This document shows, piece after piece, positions 16,433-25,294 of a stretch of DNA of 39,264 nucleotides (the stretch's first letter is position 1; each line of letters begins with the position of its first letter). The notes under the pieces were generated by a model. The model was not told where the DNA came from. It did no database searches and was given only the letters and a program-made list of their open reading frames with translations. The DNA is from Sulfuricurvum sp. GTDB lineage: Bacteria; Campylobacterota; Campylobacteria; Campylobacterales; Sulfurimonadaceae. The stretch spans positions 25,021 to 64,284 of the forward strand of contig NZ_JAQUHV010000014.1 in NCBI RefSeq assembly GCF_028681615.1, given 5' to 3'. The translations under genes and the position numbers were made by a program.

Positions 16433-17830
16433 ATGTATATTTATGACAGTGTGAAAAAAACAAAATCCAAATTTGAATCGCTGATAGAGGGAAAAGTTTC
16501 CCTCTATGTCTGCGGTCCTACGGTGTATGACGATGCTCATTTAGGGCATGCGAAAAGTGCACTGGTATTTGATCTACTCACACGCGTCTTGGAAGCGGAA
16601 GGATATGATGTTCTTTTTGCCCGAAACATCACCGATATCGATGATAAAATCATCAATAAAGCGCGTGAATCAGGTCTTACAACGACTGAAATAGCTGAGC
16701 GCTACAGTGCTGCCTATCACCGTGATATGGCAGCAATCGGAGTACGTCCTCCGACACTGGAACCTAAAGCCACCGAATCCATCGACGCGATGGTGGAAAT
16801 GATCCAAAAACTACTCGACAAACATCATGCCTACACGATTTCAAACGGCGATATTTATTTCGATACTGCCAGCGATAAAAACTATCTCAGTCTCAGCGGT
16901 CGCCAGAGTATGGAAAATGTCAGCCGGGTTGAAAAAGTGGGTGAAAAAAAAGATGAAGCTGACTTTGCCCTCTGGAAAGCTGTGCACGATGATGGTGTCG
17001 CATTCGATTCCCCTTTTGGACGCGGACGGCCGGGATGGCATCTGGAATGCTCCGCAATGATCGAACGCTACGTCCGCCAAGGGGAGGGAAAATATGCCGT
17101 AGACATTCACGGCGGCGGGGCCGATCTGCTCTTTCCCCATCATGAAAACGAAGCGGCACAAACCCGCTGTTCAAGCAATCATGAATTGGCCGCGTATTGG
17201 ATGCATAACGGATTTGTCACCATTGGCGGCGAAAAGATGTCCAAAAGCTTGGGAAACAGTTTTTTCCTCAAAGATGCGCTGAAAGCCTATGACGGAGAGG
17301 TACTTCGGTTTTACCTCCTCAGTACCCATTATCGTGGAGATTTCAATTTTAACGAAGAAGATTTGATCGCTTCCAAACGGCGACTCGACCGCTTATACCG
17401 TCTGAAAAAACGCCTTTTCGGCCTTTCCGCTTCTGTGATCGAAACCGATTTCAAAAAAGCGTTACTCGAAGCGTTGGGAGATGATCTGAATGTTTCCCGT
17501 GCCTATGCCCTGATCGATGAACTGATTTCTCAGGCAAATGAAGCGCTTGATGCCAACCCTAAAGATAAAAATTACCGACAAAATCTACTCTCATCACTCG
17601 CCGCGGTCGAAGAGATTTTAGGATTCGGAGGCCAAAATCCCTTCGAGTATTTTCAATTCGGCTTGGATGAAGAGGCTAAAGAAAAAATCAACGAGCTTAT
17701 CTCCCAACGGAGCGAAGCCAAAAAGAACAAAGATTTCGGCTTATCCGATACCCTGCGTGATGAGCTCACCGCACTCGGCGTCTCTATTATGGACACTCCT
17801 GCGGGAACGGTGTGGGAGATTCGTGAATGA
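16433..17830 (+). CDS. cysS: Cysteinyl-tRNA synthetase
   Basis: The 465-residue class I synthetase has YVCGPTVYDDAHLGHAKS with Cys27 as a likely zinc ligand and HLGH (36-39) as the HIGH motif. It also has GWHLECSAM (Cys206), FPHHENE (235-241) and KMSKS (268-272). It charges tRNA-Cys with cysteine. GGAG precedes the ATG, and the last four bases overlap the start of the ABC transporter gene. Length and motifs are normal. Confidence 0.97.
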   Translation: MYIYDSVKKTKSKFESLIEGKVSLYVCGPTVYDDAHLGHAKSALVFDLLTRVLEAEGYDVLFARNITDIDDKIINKARESGLTTTEIAERYSAAYHRDMAAIGVRPPTLEPKATESIDAMVEMIQKLLDKHHAYTISNGDIYFDTASDKNYLSLSGRQSMENVSRVEKVGEKKDEADFALWKAVHDDGVAFDSPFGRGRPGWHLECSAMIERYVRQGEGKYAVDIHGGGADLLFPHHENEAAQTRCSSNHELAAYWMHNGFVTIGGEKMSKSLGNSFFLKDALKAYDGEVLRFYLLSTHYRGDFNFNEEDLIASKRRLDRLYRLKKRLFGLSASVIETDFKKALLEALGDDLNVSRAYALIDELISQANEALDANPKDKNYRQNLLSSLAAVEEILGFGGQNPFEYFQFGLDEEAKEKINELISQRSEAKKNKDFGLSDTLRDELTALGVSIMDTPAGTVWEIRE

Positions 17831-19539
17831 AAGAGAGCTATAAACGGTTCTGGCCCTATATCCGCAAATATAAACTCCAATTTTTGATGGTTTTCATCGG
17901 AATCATTCTGACCGTCAGTGCAACGGCGGCTACCGCACATATTATGAAACCGTTGATGGACAATATGTTTATCAAAAAAGAAGCCCGAATGCTCTACATT
18001 ATTCCTATGCTTCTGATCGGCATTTACGTTATCAAAGCGGCGGGACGTTACATCCAATCGGTTTTCAATACCTACATCGGCCTGCATATCGTTTCTACAA
18101 TCCGGGAAGAGATGCTGGCTAAAATGGTCAATATGGACATGCAATTTCTCTATATGAACCGCAGCGGCGAACTCATCTCTCGGATCACCAACGATATCAA
18201 TAGAATCCAGTACTTCGTCTCTTCGATGATGCCTGAGCTCATACGAGAAAGTCTGACGGTTGTATCCCTCGTCGGATACATCATCTATCTTAACCCCACT
18301 CTTGCATTCTGGGCATTGATCGTTATGCCTGCCGTCATTGTTCCATTGCTCCAAATTACTAAACGGCTCAAACGTCTTGCCCACAGATCCCAAGAGAAAA
18401 ATGCCGATATGGTTACCCGTTTAACCGAAGTGTTCAACAATTCCGAAATCATCAAATCCAATGCGACTGAGCACTACGAATTGAAACGTTTTCAGAGTGA
18501 GAATGAACATTTTTTCAAACTCAATATGAAATCTTCCTATACCAGTGAATTGATCTCTCCGATGATGGAGATTATCGCGGCAGTCGGACTGGCAGCAGTT
18601 ATCTTTATAGGGGGAAAGCAGGTTTACTCCGGTGCAATGACCGTTGGTGAATTCACCGCTTTTTTAACGGCTCTTGGTTTAGTATTTCAACCGCTTAAAG
18701 GGGCCAGCAATATCCTGGGAAGAGTGCAAGATGCCCAAGCCGCAAGCGAACGGGTATTTCATATTTTCGATATTCAAAACCAGATTACGGATGGGCAATT
18801 GGCATTAAAGGATGCTGTAAAACGGATTCAATTTGATCAGGTAACGCTCAAATTTGAAGATAAAACAGCCTTAGACGCTATCAGCATCGATATTAAAGCC
18901 GGAGAGACGATAGCCTTGGTAGGGCAAAGCGGAGGGGGGAAAAGTTCATTTGTCAATCTACTTCTCCGTTTTTACGATCCGATATCCGGAACTATCTCCA
19001 TTAACGGACATAACCTGAAAGAGTATACGCAGCAATCGCTCCGATCCCAAATCGCTTTTGTCTCACAGCGAGTCTATATCTTCCAAGATACTCTGGCAGC
19101 CAATGTAGCATACGGCGATACCATCGATGAAGCACGTGTCAAAGAAGCGCTTGCCATGGCAGATGCGTTGGAATTTGCTCAATCGCTGCCTGATGGGATT
19201 TACACAGTGATGCAGGAGTTCGGCGCCAATCTCTCAGGCGGTCAAAGACAGCGGATTGCAATTGCCAGAGCAATCTATAAACATGCGTCTCTTCTCATTT
19301 TGGACGAAGCGACCAGTGCCCTCGACAATGAGACGGAACGTAAAATCCAAAATACCCTTAAAGACTATACAAAAGACAAAATTACCATCCTTATCGCCCA
19401 CCGGCTCAGCACCGTTCAAGATGCCGATCGGATACTGGTATTCAAAGCCGGAAAAATTGTGGCGGAGGGGTCACATCAGGATCTGTTGAACTCTTCCGAA
19501 GAGTATCAGCGTCTCAGCCAAACACTCACAGAAAGTTAA
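17827..19539 (+). CDS. msbA: MsbA-type lipid/lipopolysaccharide ABC exporter
   Basis: The 570-residue half-transporter has a six-helix exporter domain (about 1-310) and a nucleotide-binding domain with Walker A GQSGGGKSS (366-374), signature LSGGQ (469-473), DEATSALD (493-500) and an intact H-loop IAHRLST (H525). Domain order and length match MsbA. The next gene is a GT9 glycosyltransferase of the LPS type, which supports export of a lipid-linked saccharide or lipid A core; a multidrug exporter cannot be excluded. It overlaps cysS by four bases. Confidence 0.82.
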   Translation: MKESYKRFWPYIRKYKLQFLMVFIGIILTVSATAATAHIMKPLMDNMFIKKEARMLYIIPMLLIGIYVIKAAGRYIQSVFNTYIGLHIVSTIREEMLAKMVNMDMQFLYMNRSGELISRITNDINRIQYFVSSMMPELIRESLTVVSLVGYIIYLNPTLAFWALIVMPAVIVPLLQITKRLKRLAHRSQEKNADMVTRLTEVFNNSEIIKSNATEHYELKRFQSENEHFFKLNMKSSYTSELISPMMEIIAAVGLAAVIFIGGKQVYSGAMTVGEFTAFLTALGLVFQPLKGASNILGRVQDAQAASERVFHIFDIQNQITDGQLALKDAVKRIQFDQVTLKFEDKTALDAISIDIKAGETIALVGQSGGGKSSFVNLLLRFYDPISGTISINGHNLKEYTQQSLRSQIAFVSQRVYIFQDTLAANVAYGDTIDEARVKEALAMADALEFAQSLPDGIYTVMQEFGANLSGGQRQRIAIARAIYKHASLLILDEATSALDNETERKIQNTLKDYTKDKITILIAHRLSTVQDADRILVFKAGKIVAEGSHQDLLNSSEEYQRLSQTLTES

Positions 19540-19549
19540 AGGACTCTAT

Positions 19550-20650
19550 ATGGGATTACCGCTCCATTCACGCATTCGGCAAAAAATCAAAAATGCCCTG
19601 AATGCTCTTTTGGCTCTCTTTTTCCCTTCTCATGCCAAACATGAAACCATACCGACCGAATCGATCCGACGCATATTGGTGATCCGAATCAATTACCGTA
19701 TAGGAAATATCCTCTTTACGACTCCGCTGCTCCGCGCGCTTGAACACCGTTTTCCCTATGCTAAAATCGATGTTTTGATCGGAGCAAAATATCCATCCTC
19801 TCTCCTAAAAAGTTCAGCAGTCGAAAACGTATTTGATCTGCCACGGCGTCTTCTGAAAAATCCGTTGCATTTGTATCGCTATATCCAACAGCTCCGTGCC
19901 ACGGAATATGATCTCGTTCTGAATCTAAACAGCGGTTCGGCCAGTGACCGCGGGGCTGCTTTTTTGGCTCGAGGCATATACAAACTCGGATTTGACGTAC
20001 CGGGAAACTGGACCCCTTTGACCCATGTCGTCAATCCCCCTTCCGGGTCAGTCCATGAAGCGTTAAAACCTCTGTTGTTGATGCAGGCATTTGGAAATAA
20101 TGCAAACGATTTCCCTCAAAAAATGGATATCGCCCTGAGTCAAGAAGAGAAAAATCAAGGGCTTGAAGAACTCAAAAAACGGCTCTCGCTCCAAGGATAT
20201 ACTTGGGGAAGCAAAGAAAAAATTATCGGTATTTTCCGTGATGCCCGTTTTGAAAAGAAAATTGAAAACAGTTGGTGGAAAGAGTGGTATCTCCACATGA
20301 AACAACTCAATCCGAATGCCTTATTTGTAGATATCCTCTCTCCCGATGTCAAAGAAAAGTTGGAGGATGACTTCTATACGCTTATGGAGTCCAATCTCCG
20401 ATTGTTAGGCTCAATTCTCTCACAAATGGACGCTTTTATTTGCGGTGACACGGGGCCAATGCATTTGGCCAGCGCGTCAGGAGTTCCTACCCTCGCACTG
20501 TTTAAAGCCAGCGCCCCGACACTGTATGGAACATTAGGATTAAATGACCGTTCACTTTCTCTCCAAGGGTTTACCCCGGAAATGATCGCAACACAAATCA
20601 CTCAACACCTTCAATCTCTCCCTCCTGCGTCTCAAGGCTCGCTTGATTAA
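19550..20650 (+). CDS. Glycosyltransferase family 9 (heptosyltransferase-like)
   Basis: The 366-residue protein has the GT9 start RRILVIRINYRIGNILFTTPLLRALEHRFP, with a strong match to ADP-heptose:LPS heptosyltransferases. The C-terminal sugar-nucleotide site is FICGDTGPMHLASASGVPTLALF (about 299-321). It would transfer a heptose or similar sugar to the LPS core on the inner face of the inner membrane. It starts ten bases after the MsbA-like gene, so transferase and exporter are likely made together. The exact sugar and acceptor cannot be read from sequence. Confidence 0.83.
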   Translation: MGLPLHSRIRQKIKNALNALLALFFPSHAKHETIPTESIRRILVIRINYRIGNILFTTPLLRALEHRFPYAKIDVLIGAKYPSSLLKSSAVENVFDLPRRLLKNPLHLYRYIQQLRATEYDLVLNLNSGSASDRGAAFLARGIYKLGFDVPGNWTPLTHVVNPPSGSVHEALKPLLLMQAFGNNANDFPQKMDIALSQEEKNQGLEELKKRLSLQGYTWGSKEKIIGIFRDARFEKKIENSWWKEWYLHMKQLNPNALFVDILSPDVKEKLEDDFYTLMESNLRLLGSILSQMDAFICGDTGPMHLASASGVPTLALFKASAPTLYGTLGLNDRSLSLQGFTPEMIATQITQHLQSLPPASQGSLD

Positions 20651-20673
20651 CAAAGTATTCAACCTTTTTTGAG

Positions 20674-20679
20674 TATAAT
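20674..20679 (+). promoter_or_regulatory. TATAAT -10 box of pyrD
   Basis: A perfect TATAAT lies 34 bases before the pyrD ATG at 20714, after a T-rich tract (CCTTTTTT) and without a recognisable -35. It implies a new transcription start after the GT9 gene and argues against any pyrD start upstream of it. Confidence 0.55.
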
Positions 20680-20713
20680 CGCGACAACTTTTACCATGAC
20701 GAGGCGGGTCACC

Positions 20714-21772
20714 ATGTTTGATTACGAATCTTTAAAACCCTGGCTTTTTAAACTTCAGCCTGAAAGTGCTCATACCCTTGCCGAGACACTGCTTCGAAGT
20801 GCAAGCTATTGTCCCCCTCTGTTCAACGGTTGGATGGCCAAACATTTCATTACACACCCTTCGCTTACGCAAGAGCTTTTCGGACGTACCTTCCTAAACC
20901 CTGTGGGGCTGGCGGCCGGATTTGACAAAAATGCAACAATGTTTCAAGGAGTTATGGCACTCGGATTCGGATTTAGCGAGATCGGAACACTGACACCGAA
21001 ACCTCAGGAAGGAAATCCCCGTCCCCGACTATGGCGCCATATCGAAGAAGAGACCCTTCAAAACGCTATGGGTTTTAACAACGACGGTCTGTTTCGTATC
21101 TCTCACCGTCTCAAAAACATTTACCCTTTCAGCACCCCCATCGGTGTGAATATCGGAAAAAACAAAATCACCTCAGATGCCAATGCGATCAAAGACTATA
21201 CGAATCTGATCAAAGCGCTCCACGAATACGCCGATTATATGGTCATCAACATCTCCTCTCCGAATACTCCCGGTCTGAGAGATTTGCAAAACGAAGCCTT
21301 TATCACACAGCTTTTCAGTGAAGCCAAAGCAATTACGTCGAAACCTATTTTGCTCAAAATCGCTCCGGATATGTCTGAAGACCAAGCCGTTGAACTGTGT
21401 GCCCATGCCGTAATGAGCGGTGCGGACGGAATTATTGCCACCAACACCACAATCGATTACTCCCTTGTCAGTGAACCAGAAGAGATGGGCGGACTTAGCG
21501 GTGAAGTACTCCGTGAACGCAGTTTCTATATTTTTGATGCCATCGCACGTGAACTGTTCGGAAAAACAACCCTTATCAGCGTAGGCGGTATCAGCACACC
21601 TGAGGAAGCCTATCGCCGTATACGCGCCGGTGCGTCATTGGTTCAGCTCTATACCTCACTGATTTTCAAAGGACCCGAGGTGATCGAAGAGATCAACAGC
21701 GGTTTGATTGATTTGATCGCCCAAGACGGCTACAGTTCCATCACCGAAGCAATCGGTGCAGATCGACGATGA
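20714..21772 (+). CDS. pyrD: Dihydroorotate dehydrogenase (quinone), class 2
   Basis: The 352-residue protein begins MFDYESLKPWLFKLQPESAH, matching the N-terminal helices that class 2 enzymes use to reach membrane quinone. It has NPVGLAAGFDKNA, VNIGKNK, NISSPNTPGLRDLQ (catalytic loop with Ser) and SVGGISTPEEAYRRIRAGASLVQLYTSLI for FMN binding. It oxidises dihydroorotate to orotate in pyrimidine synthesis. I chose ATG 20714, with GAGG upstream, because an in-frame TTG at 20669 would place the coding start inside the TATAAT box. Its stop overlaps the M16 peptidase ATG by four bases. Confidence 0.95.
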   Translation: MFDYESLKPWLFKLQPESAHTLAETLLRSASYCPPLFNGWMAKHFITHPSLTQELFGRTFLNPVGLAAGFDKNATMFQGVMALGFGFSEIGTLTPKPQEGNPRPRLWRHIEEETLQNAMGFNNDGLFRISHRLKNIYPFSTPIGVNIGKNKITSDANAIKDYTNLIKALHEYADYMVINISSPNTPGLRDLQNEAFITQLFSEAKAITSKPILLKIAPDMSEDQAVELCAHAVMSGADGIIATNTTIDYSLVSEPEEMGGLSGEVLRERSFYIFDAIARELFGKTTLISVGGISTPEEAYRRIRAGASLVQLYTSLIFKGPEVIEEINSGLIDLIAQDGYSSITEAIGADRR

Positions 21773-23070
21773 AACTCTTCATCGCAACAATTTTGAGTTT
21801 AGGAACCCTTATGGCCTCATCCCTGCCCCACTATGAAACAAAAACATTGTCCAACGGATTGCAAGTCGTTGCCATCCCAATGGATAACGGCTCGCACGTT
21901 ATCTCTACCGATATTTTCTACAAAGTTGGGAGCCGTAACGAAGTAATGGGTAAAACCGGGATTGCCCATATGCTTGAACACATGAACTTCAAATCGACCA
22001 AAAATCTAAAAGCGGGCGAGTTTGATGAAGAGGTCAAAAGCATCGGCGGACTGAATAATGCCTCGACCGGATTTGATTTCACCCATTATTACATCAAATC
22101 CAGTACCGAAAACTTGCCTAAATCGCTTTCGTTGTTTGCCGAATTGATGCAAAATCTGAATCTCAAAGACGATGAGTTCCAACCTGAACGCAACGTCGTA
22201 GCCGAAGAGCGTCGATGGAGAACCGATAACAATCCGATGGGATACATGTATTTCCGTCTTTTTAACAGTGCCTATGTCTATCATCCATATCATTGGATGC
22301 CGATCGGATTTATGAACGATATCCAAACATGGACATTGGAAGATATCCGACATTTCCATGCGACCTATTACCAGCCGAAAAATGCCATTCTCGTCGTAAC
22401 CGGAGATGTTTCAGCCGACGCGGTGTTTGATGAAGCTCAAAAACAATTCGGCAATGTTCCCAATACACTTGATATCCCTGCAGTCAAAACCGTCGAACCT
22501 GAACAAGACGGTGCACGCCGTGTAATGGTCGATAAAGAGAGCGAAGTCGAGATGCTCGCCATCAGCTTCCCGATCCCGAATTTTCAGCACGCCGACCAAG
22601 CAAAACTTTCCGCAATGAGCGAAATGCTCAGTTCCGGCAAAAGCTCACGCTTGTATCGTACATTGGTAGATGAAAAACGCCTTGTAAATCAAATCTACGC
22701 CTATAACATGGAAAACACCGATGCCGGAGTATTTCTCTTTGTCGCAGTGTGCAACAACGGTGTAAAAGCGGAAACTGTAGAAGAGGAAATCTGGAAAATC
22801 ATCCATGCGCTTCAATCTGCGCCTGTTGAAAAAGCGGAACTTGATAAAGTCAAAATCAATACCAAATCGGATTTTATCTATTCGTTAGAGAGTTCAACAT
22901 CGGTAGCCGATCTTTTCGGAAGCTACCTTGCACGGGGTGATATTTCACCTTTGATGAAGTATGAAGCGACAATCGAAGCCCTCAAGCCGGAAGACATTCA
23001 GACGGTTGCCAAACATTATTTGGTTCCTGAAAAATCAACGACAATAATCCTACGAAAAGGTCAAAAATGA
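21769..23070 (+). CDS. M16-family zinc metallopeptidase, secreted
   Basis: The 433-residue protein has a short signal peptide (MKLFIATILSLGTLMASSLP) and the inverted zinc motif HMLEH (H67, E70, H71). A downstream acidic zinc ligand candidate lies in NVVAEERRWR, and an inactive-type second half (SEMLSSGKSSRLYRTLVDEKRLV) follows. It resembles the PqqL/pitrilysin-like periplasmic peptidases of the insulinase clan. The substrate is unknown. It is joined to pyrD and dapA by four-base overlaps. Confidence 0.9.
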   Translation: MKLFIATILSLGTLMASSLPHYETKTLSNGLQVVAIPMDNGSHVISTDIFYKVGSRNEVMGKTGIAHMLEHMNFKSTKNLKAGEFDEEVKSIGGLNNASTGFDFTHYYIKSSTENLPKSLSLFAELMQNLNLKDDEFQPERNVVAEERRWRTDNNPMGYMYFRLFNSAYVYHPYHWMPIGFMNDIQTWTLEDIRHFHATYYQPKNAILVVTGDVSADAVFDEAQKQFGNVPNTLDIPAVKTVEPEQDGARRVMVDKESEVEMLAISFPIPNFQHADQAKLSAMSEMLSSGKSSRLYRTLVDEKRLVNQIYAYNMENTDAGVFLFVAVCNNGVKAETVEEEIWKIIHALQSAPVEKAELDKVKINTKSDFIYSLESSTSVADLFGSYLARGDISPLMKYEATIEALKPEDIQTVAKHYLVPEKSTTIILRKGQK

Positions 23071-23960
23071 ATCTAGTAACAGGCTCAACAACTGCCTTGA
23101 TAACTCCGTTTAAAAATGGACAATTGGATGAGCAAAAATACGCTGGACTGGTACAAAGACAAATCAATAACGGAATCGATGCCGTTTGTCCGGTCGGAAC
23201 GACAGGCGAAAGCGCAACCCTAACCTATGATGAGGACAGACGATGCATGGAAATCGCGGTTGAAGTGTGCCGCGGTACCTCTACAAAAGTATTAGCCGGT
23301 GCGGGAAGCAATTCAACCGCAGAAGCGATAGAAGCAGCTAAAACAGCGCTAAAATGCGGTGTTGACGCCATTTTTTCCGTAGCTCCGTATTACAACAAAC
23401 CTTCCCAGGAAGGACTTTATCAACACTACAAAGCGATTGCAGAATCGGTTCCTGAGCTTCCGTTTATGCTCTACAATGTTCCCGGCAGAACGGTCGTTGA
23501 CATCAGTGCCGATACCGTTATCCGTCTTTTTGACGATGTCCAAAATATCTACGGTATCAAAGAAGCGACGGGAAGCATCGAACGCACTATCGAACTTCTC
23601 TCACGCCGGCCGGAATTGAAAGTTTTTTCAGGCGATGATGCCATCGACTACGCTATCCTCGCGTGTGGCGGAGCGGGTATCACATCGGTCACCTCGAACC
23701 TCTTGCCGGATTTAAAAGCCCAATTGGTTGCCAAAGCGCTTTCAGGAGACTTGAGCGGTTCAAAAGCACTGAACGACACCCTTTTCCCGATCAATAAAGC
23801 GCTGTTTTTGGAATCCAATCCGGTGATGATCAAAGCGGCAATGTACATTGTCGGCCTCATCGATACCTTGGAATACCGACTTCCTCTCGTCGCCCCGAGT
23901 AATGAGAATATGAAAAAACTTGAATCTGTACTAAAAAATTATAACATTGTAGGAGCATAA
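23067..23960 (+). CDS. dapA: 4-hydroxy-tetrahydrodipicolinate synthase
   Basis: The 297-residue class I aldolase has VGTTGESATL (pyruvate binding), catalytic Tyr136 in LYNVPGRT, and Schiff-base Lys165 in GIKEATGS. It condenses pyruvate with aspartate semialdehyde, the first committed step to meso-diaminopimelate and lysine, and thereby feeds the peptidoglycan pathway seen elsewhere in the window. The length is normal. It overlaps the M16 gene by four bases and precedes the fabL-like gene by three. Confidence 0.96.
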   Translation: MNLVTGSTTALITPFKNGQLDEQKYAGLVQRQINNGIDAVCPVGTTGESATLTYDEDRRCMEIAVEVCRGTSTKVLAGAGSNSTAEAIEAAKTALKCGVDAIFSVAPYYNKPSQEGLYQHYKAIAESVPELPFMLYNVPGRTVVDISADTVIRLFDDVQNIYGIKEATGSIERTIELLSRRPELKVFSGDDAIDYAILACGGAGITSVTSNLLPDLKAQLVAKALSGDLSGSKALNDTLFPINKALFLESNPVMIKAAMYIVGLIDTLEYRLPLVAPSNENMKKLESVLKNYNIVGA

Positions 23961-23963
23961 AGA

Positions 23964-24740
23964 ATGGCAAATATGAAAGGTAAAACACTCGTAATTACAG
24001 GAGCAACCAAAGGGATCGGACAAGCGATCGCAGAAAAATTTGCTCAGCAGGGTGTAAACATTGCTTTTACCTACAATTCCAACGGTGAAACAGCAGCTAT
24101 TTTAGCCCAAGAGTGGGAGAGCAAATACGGCGTAAAAGCTCGTGCGTATCCTCTCAATATTTTAGAGCCGGATGAGTTTAAACCTCTTTTTGAAGCAATT
24201 GATGCCGATTTTGACCGTGTCGACTTTTTTGTCAGTAATGCAATGATCTACGGCCGTCCGGTTGTCGGCGGATACGGAAAATTTATGCGTCTCAAACCGC
24301 GTGGGCTTAACAACATCTACACCGCTACCGTCAATGCATTCGTTGTCGGAACCCAAGAAGCGGCAAAACGGATGGAAAAAGTGGGCGGCGGTGCCGTCGT
24401 AACGATGTCTAGTACCGGTAATCTTATCTACATCGAAAACTATGCGGGTCACGGAACCAATAAAGCAGCCGTTGAAGCGATGGCACGTTACGCAGCCGTA
24501 GAGCTCGGAGAGATGAACATCCGTGTTAATGCCGTATCAGGAGGACCGATCGATACCGATGCACTCAAAGCGTTCACCAACTATGAAGAGGTCAAAGCCG
24601 AAACGGTAAAACGCTCAGCACTTAACCGTATGGGAAGCCCTGACGACATCGCAGGTGCCGTTTATTTCCTCTGTACCGAAGAGGCGAGCTGGATCACCGG
24701 TCAAACAATCATTGTTGACGGTGGCACAACATTTAGATGA
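23964..24740 (+). CDS. fabL: FabL-type enoyl-[acyl-carrier-protein] reductase (SDR family)
   Basis: The 258-residue short-chain dehydrogenase has the cofactor loop TGATKGIG (12-19), a substrate-side VSNAMIYG, and the active site YAGHGTNK (Y160 to K167). The Tyr-x6-Lys spacing is that of FabI/FabL enoyl reductases, not the Tyr-x3-Lys of ordinary SDRs; position 163 is His, so no alternative tyrosine exists. VNAVSGGPIDTDALKAF and GQTIIVDGG resemble Bacillus FabL closely. The likely reaction is NADPH-dependent reduction of trans-2-enoyl-ACP. A FabI may exist elsewhere in the genome. It overlaps pgsA by four bases, consistent with lipid synthesis. Confidence 0.72.
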   Translation: MANMKGKTLVITGATKGIGQAIAEKFAQQGVNIAFTYNSNGETAAILAQEWESKYGVKARAYPLNILEPDEFKPLFEAIDADFDRVDFFVSNAMIYGRPVVGGYGKFMRLKPRGLNNIYTATVNAFVVGTQEAAKRMEKVGGGAVVTMSSTGNLIYIENYAGHGTNKAAVEAMARYAAVELGEMNIRVNAVSGGPIDTDALKAFTNYEEVKAETVKRSALNRMGSPDDIAGAVYFLCTEEASWITGQTIIVDGGTTFR

Positions 24741-25294
24741 TTAATATTCCCAATATCTTAGCCTTTATACGCCTTCTTATCGCTCCACTGATGTTTTGGA
24801 TTATTCTTAATCCTCAAGTATTTACCGATGCCGGATGGGATATCAGCTGGAACTATTACATGGCATCGTTACTGTTTGTCATCGCCAGTACAACCGATTT
24901 TTTCGACGGTTATGTCGCACGTGAACTCGATCAAATTACCATCGTCGGGCAGATTCTCGATCCTCTCGCGGATAAAATGCTTACCCTCGCCGCTTTTTTG
25001 GGTTTAATGATGACCGGTGCCGCATCGGCATGGGCTATTTACATCATCATCGTACGTGAACTCTTCATCACTGGACTTCGTACACTCTCCCTCTCAGAGG
25101 GGATCGATATCAGTGCCTCATGGGCAGGCAAAGTCAAAACCGTTGCACAGATGATTGCGATCGGATTTTTGCTGATGCATTGGCCGTTTGGTGATGTTCT
25201 CCTTTGGATTGCGGTGGCATTAACCCTCTACTCAGGCGGTGAATACCTCGTCGGATTCGCCAAAGCATATCAATCCAAGGAGCATACAGCATGA
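24737..25294 (+). CDS. pgsA: CDP-diacylglycerol--glycerol-3-phosphate 3-phosphatidyltransferase
   Basis: The 185-residue membrane protein begins MINIPNILAFIRLLIAPLMF, typical of PgsA, and carries the CDP-alcohol phosphotransferase motif: D-G-YVA-R, then G-QIL-D-PLA-D within residues 54-80. It makes phosphatidylglycerol phosphate at the inner membrane. It overlaps both fabL and rseP by four bases, forming a membrane-biogenesis run. Confidence 0.93.
   Translation: MINIPNILAFIRLLIAPLMFWIILNPQVFTDAGWDISWNYYMASLLFVIASTTDFFDGYVARELDQITIVGQILDPLADKMLTLAAFLGLMMTGAASAWAIYIIIVRELFITGLRTLSLSEGIDISASWAGKVKTVAQMIAIGFLLMHWPFGDVLLWIAVALTLYSGGEYLVGFAKAYQSKEHTA

Noticed and set aside
20646-20670. Terminator after the GT9 gene
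   Set aside because: A five-pair TCAAG/CTTGA hairpin overlaps the stop codon and the T run is too far from it to form a convincing intrinsic terminator.
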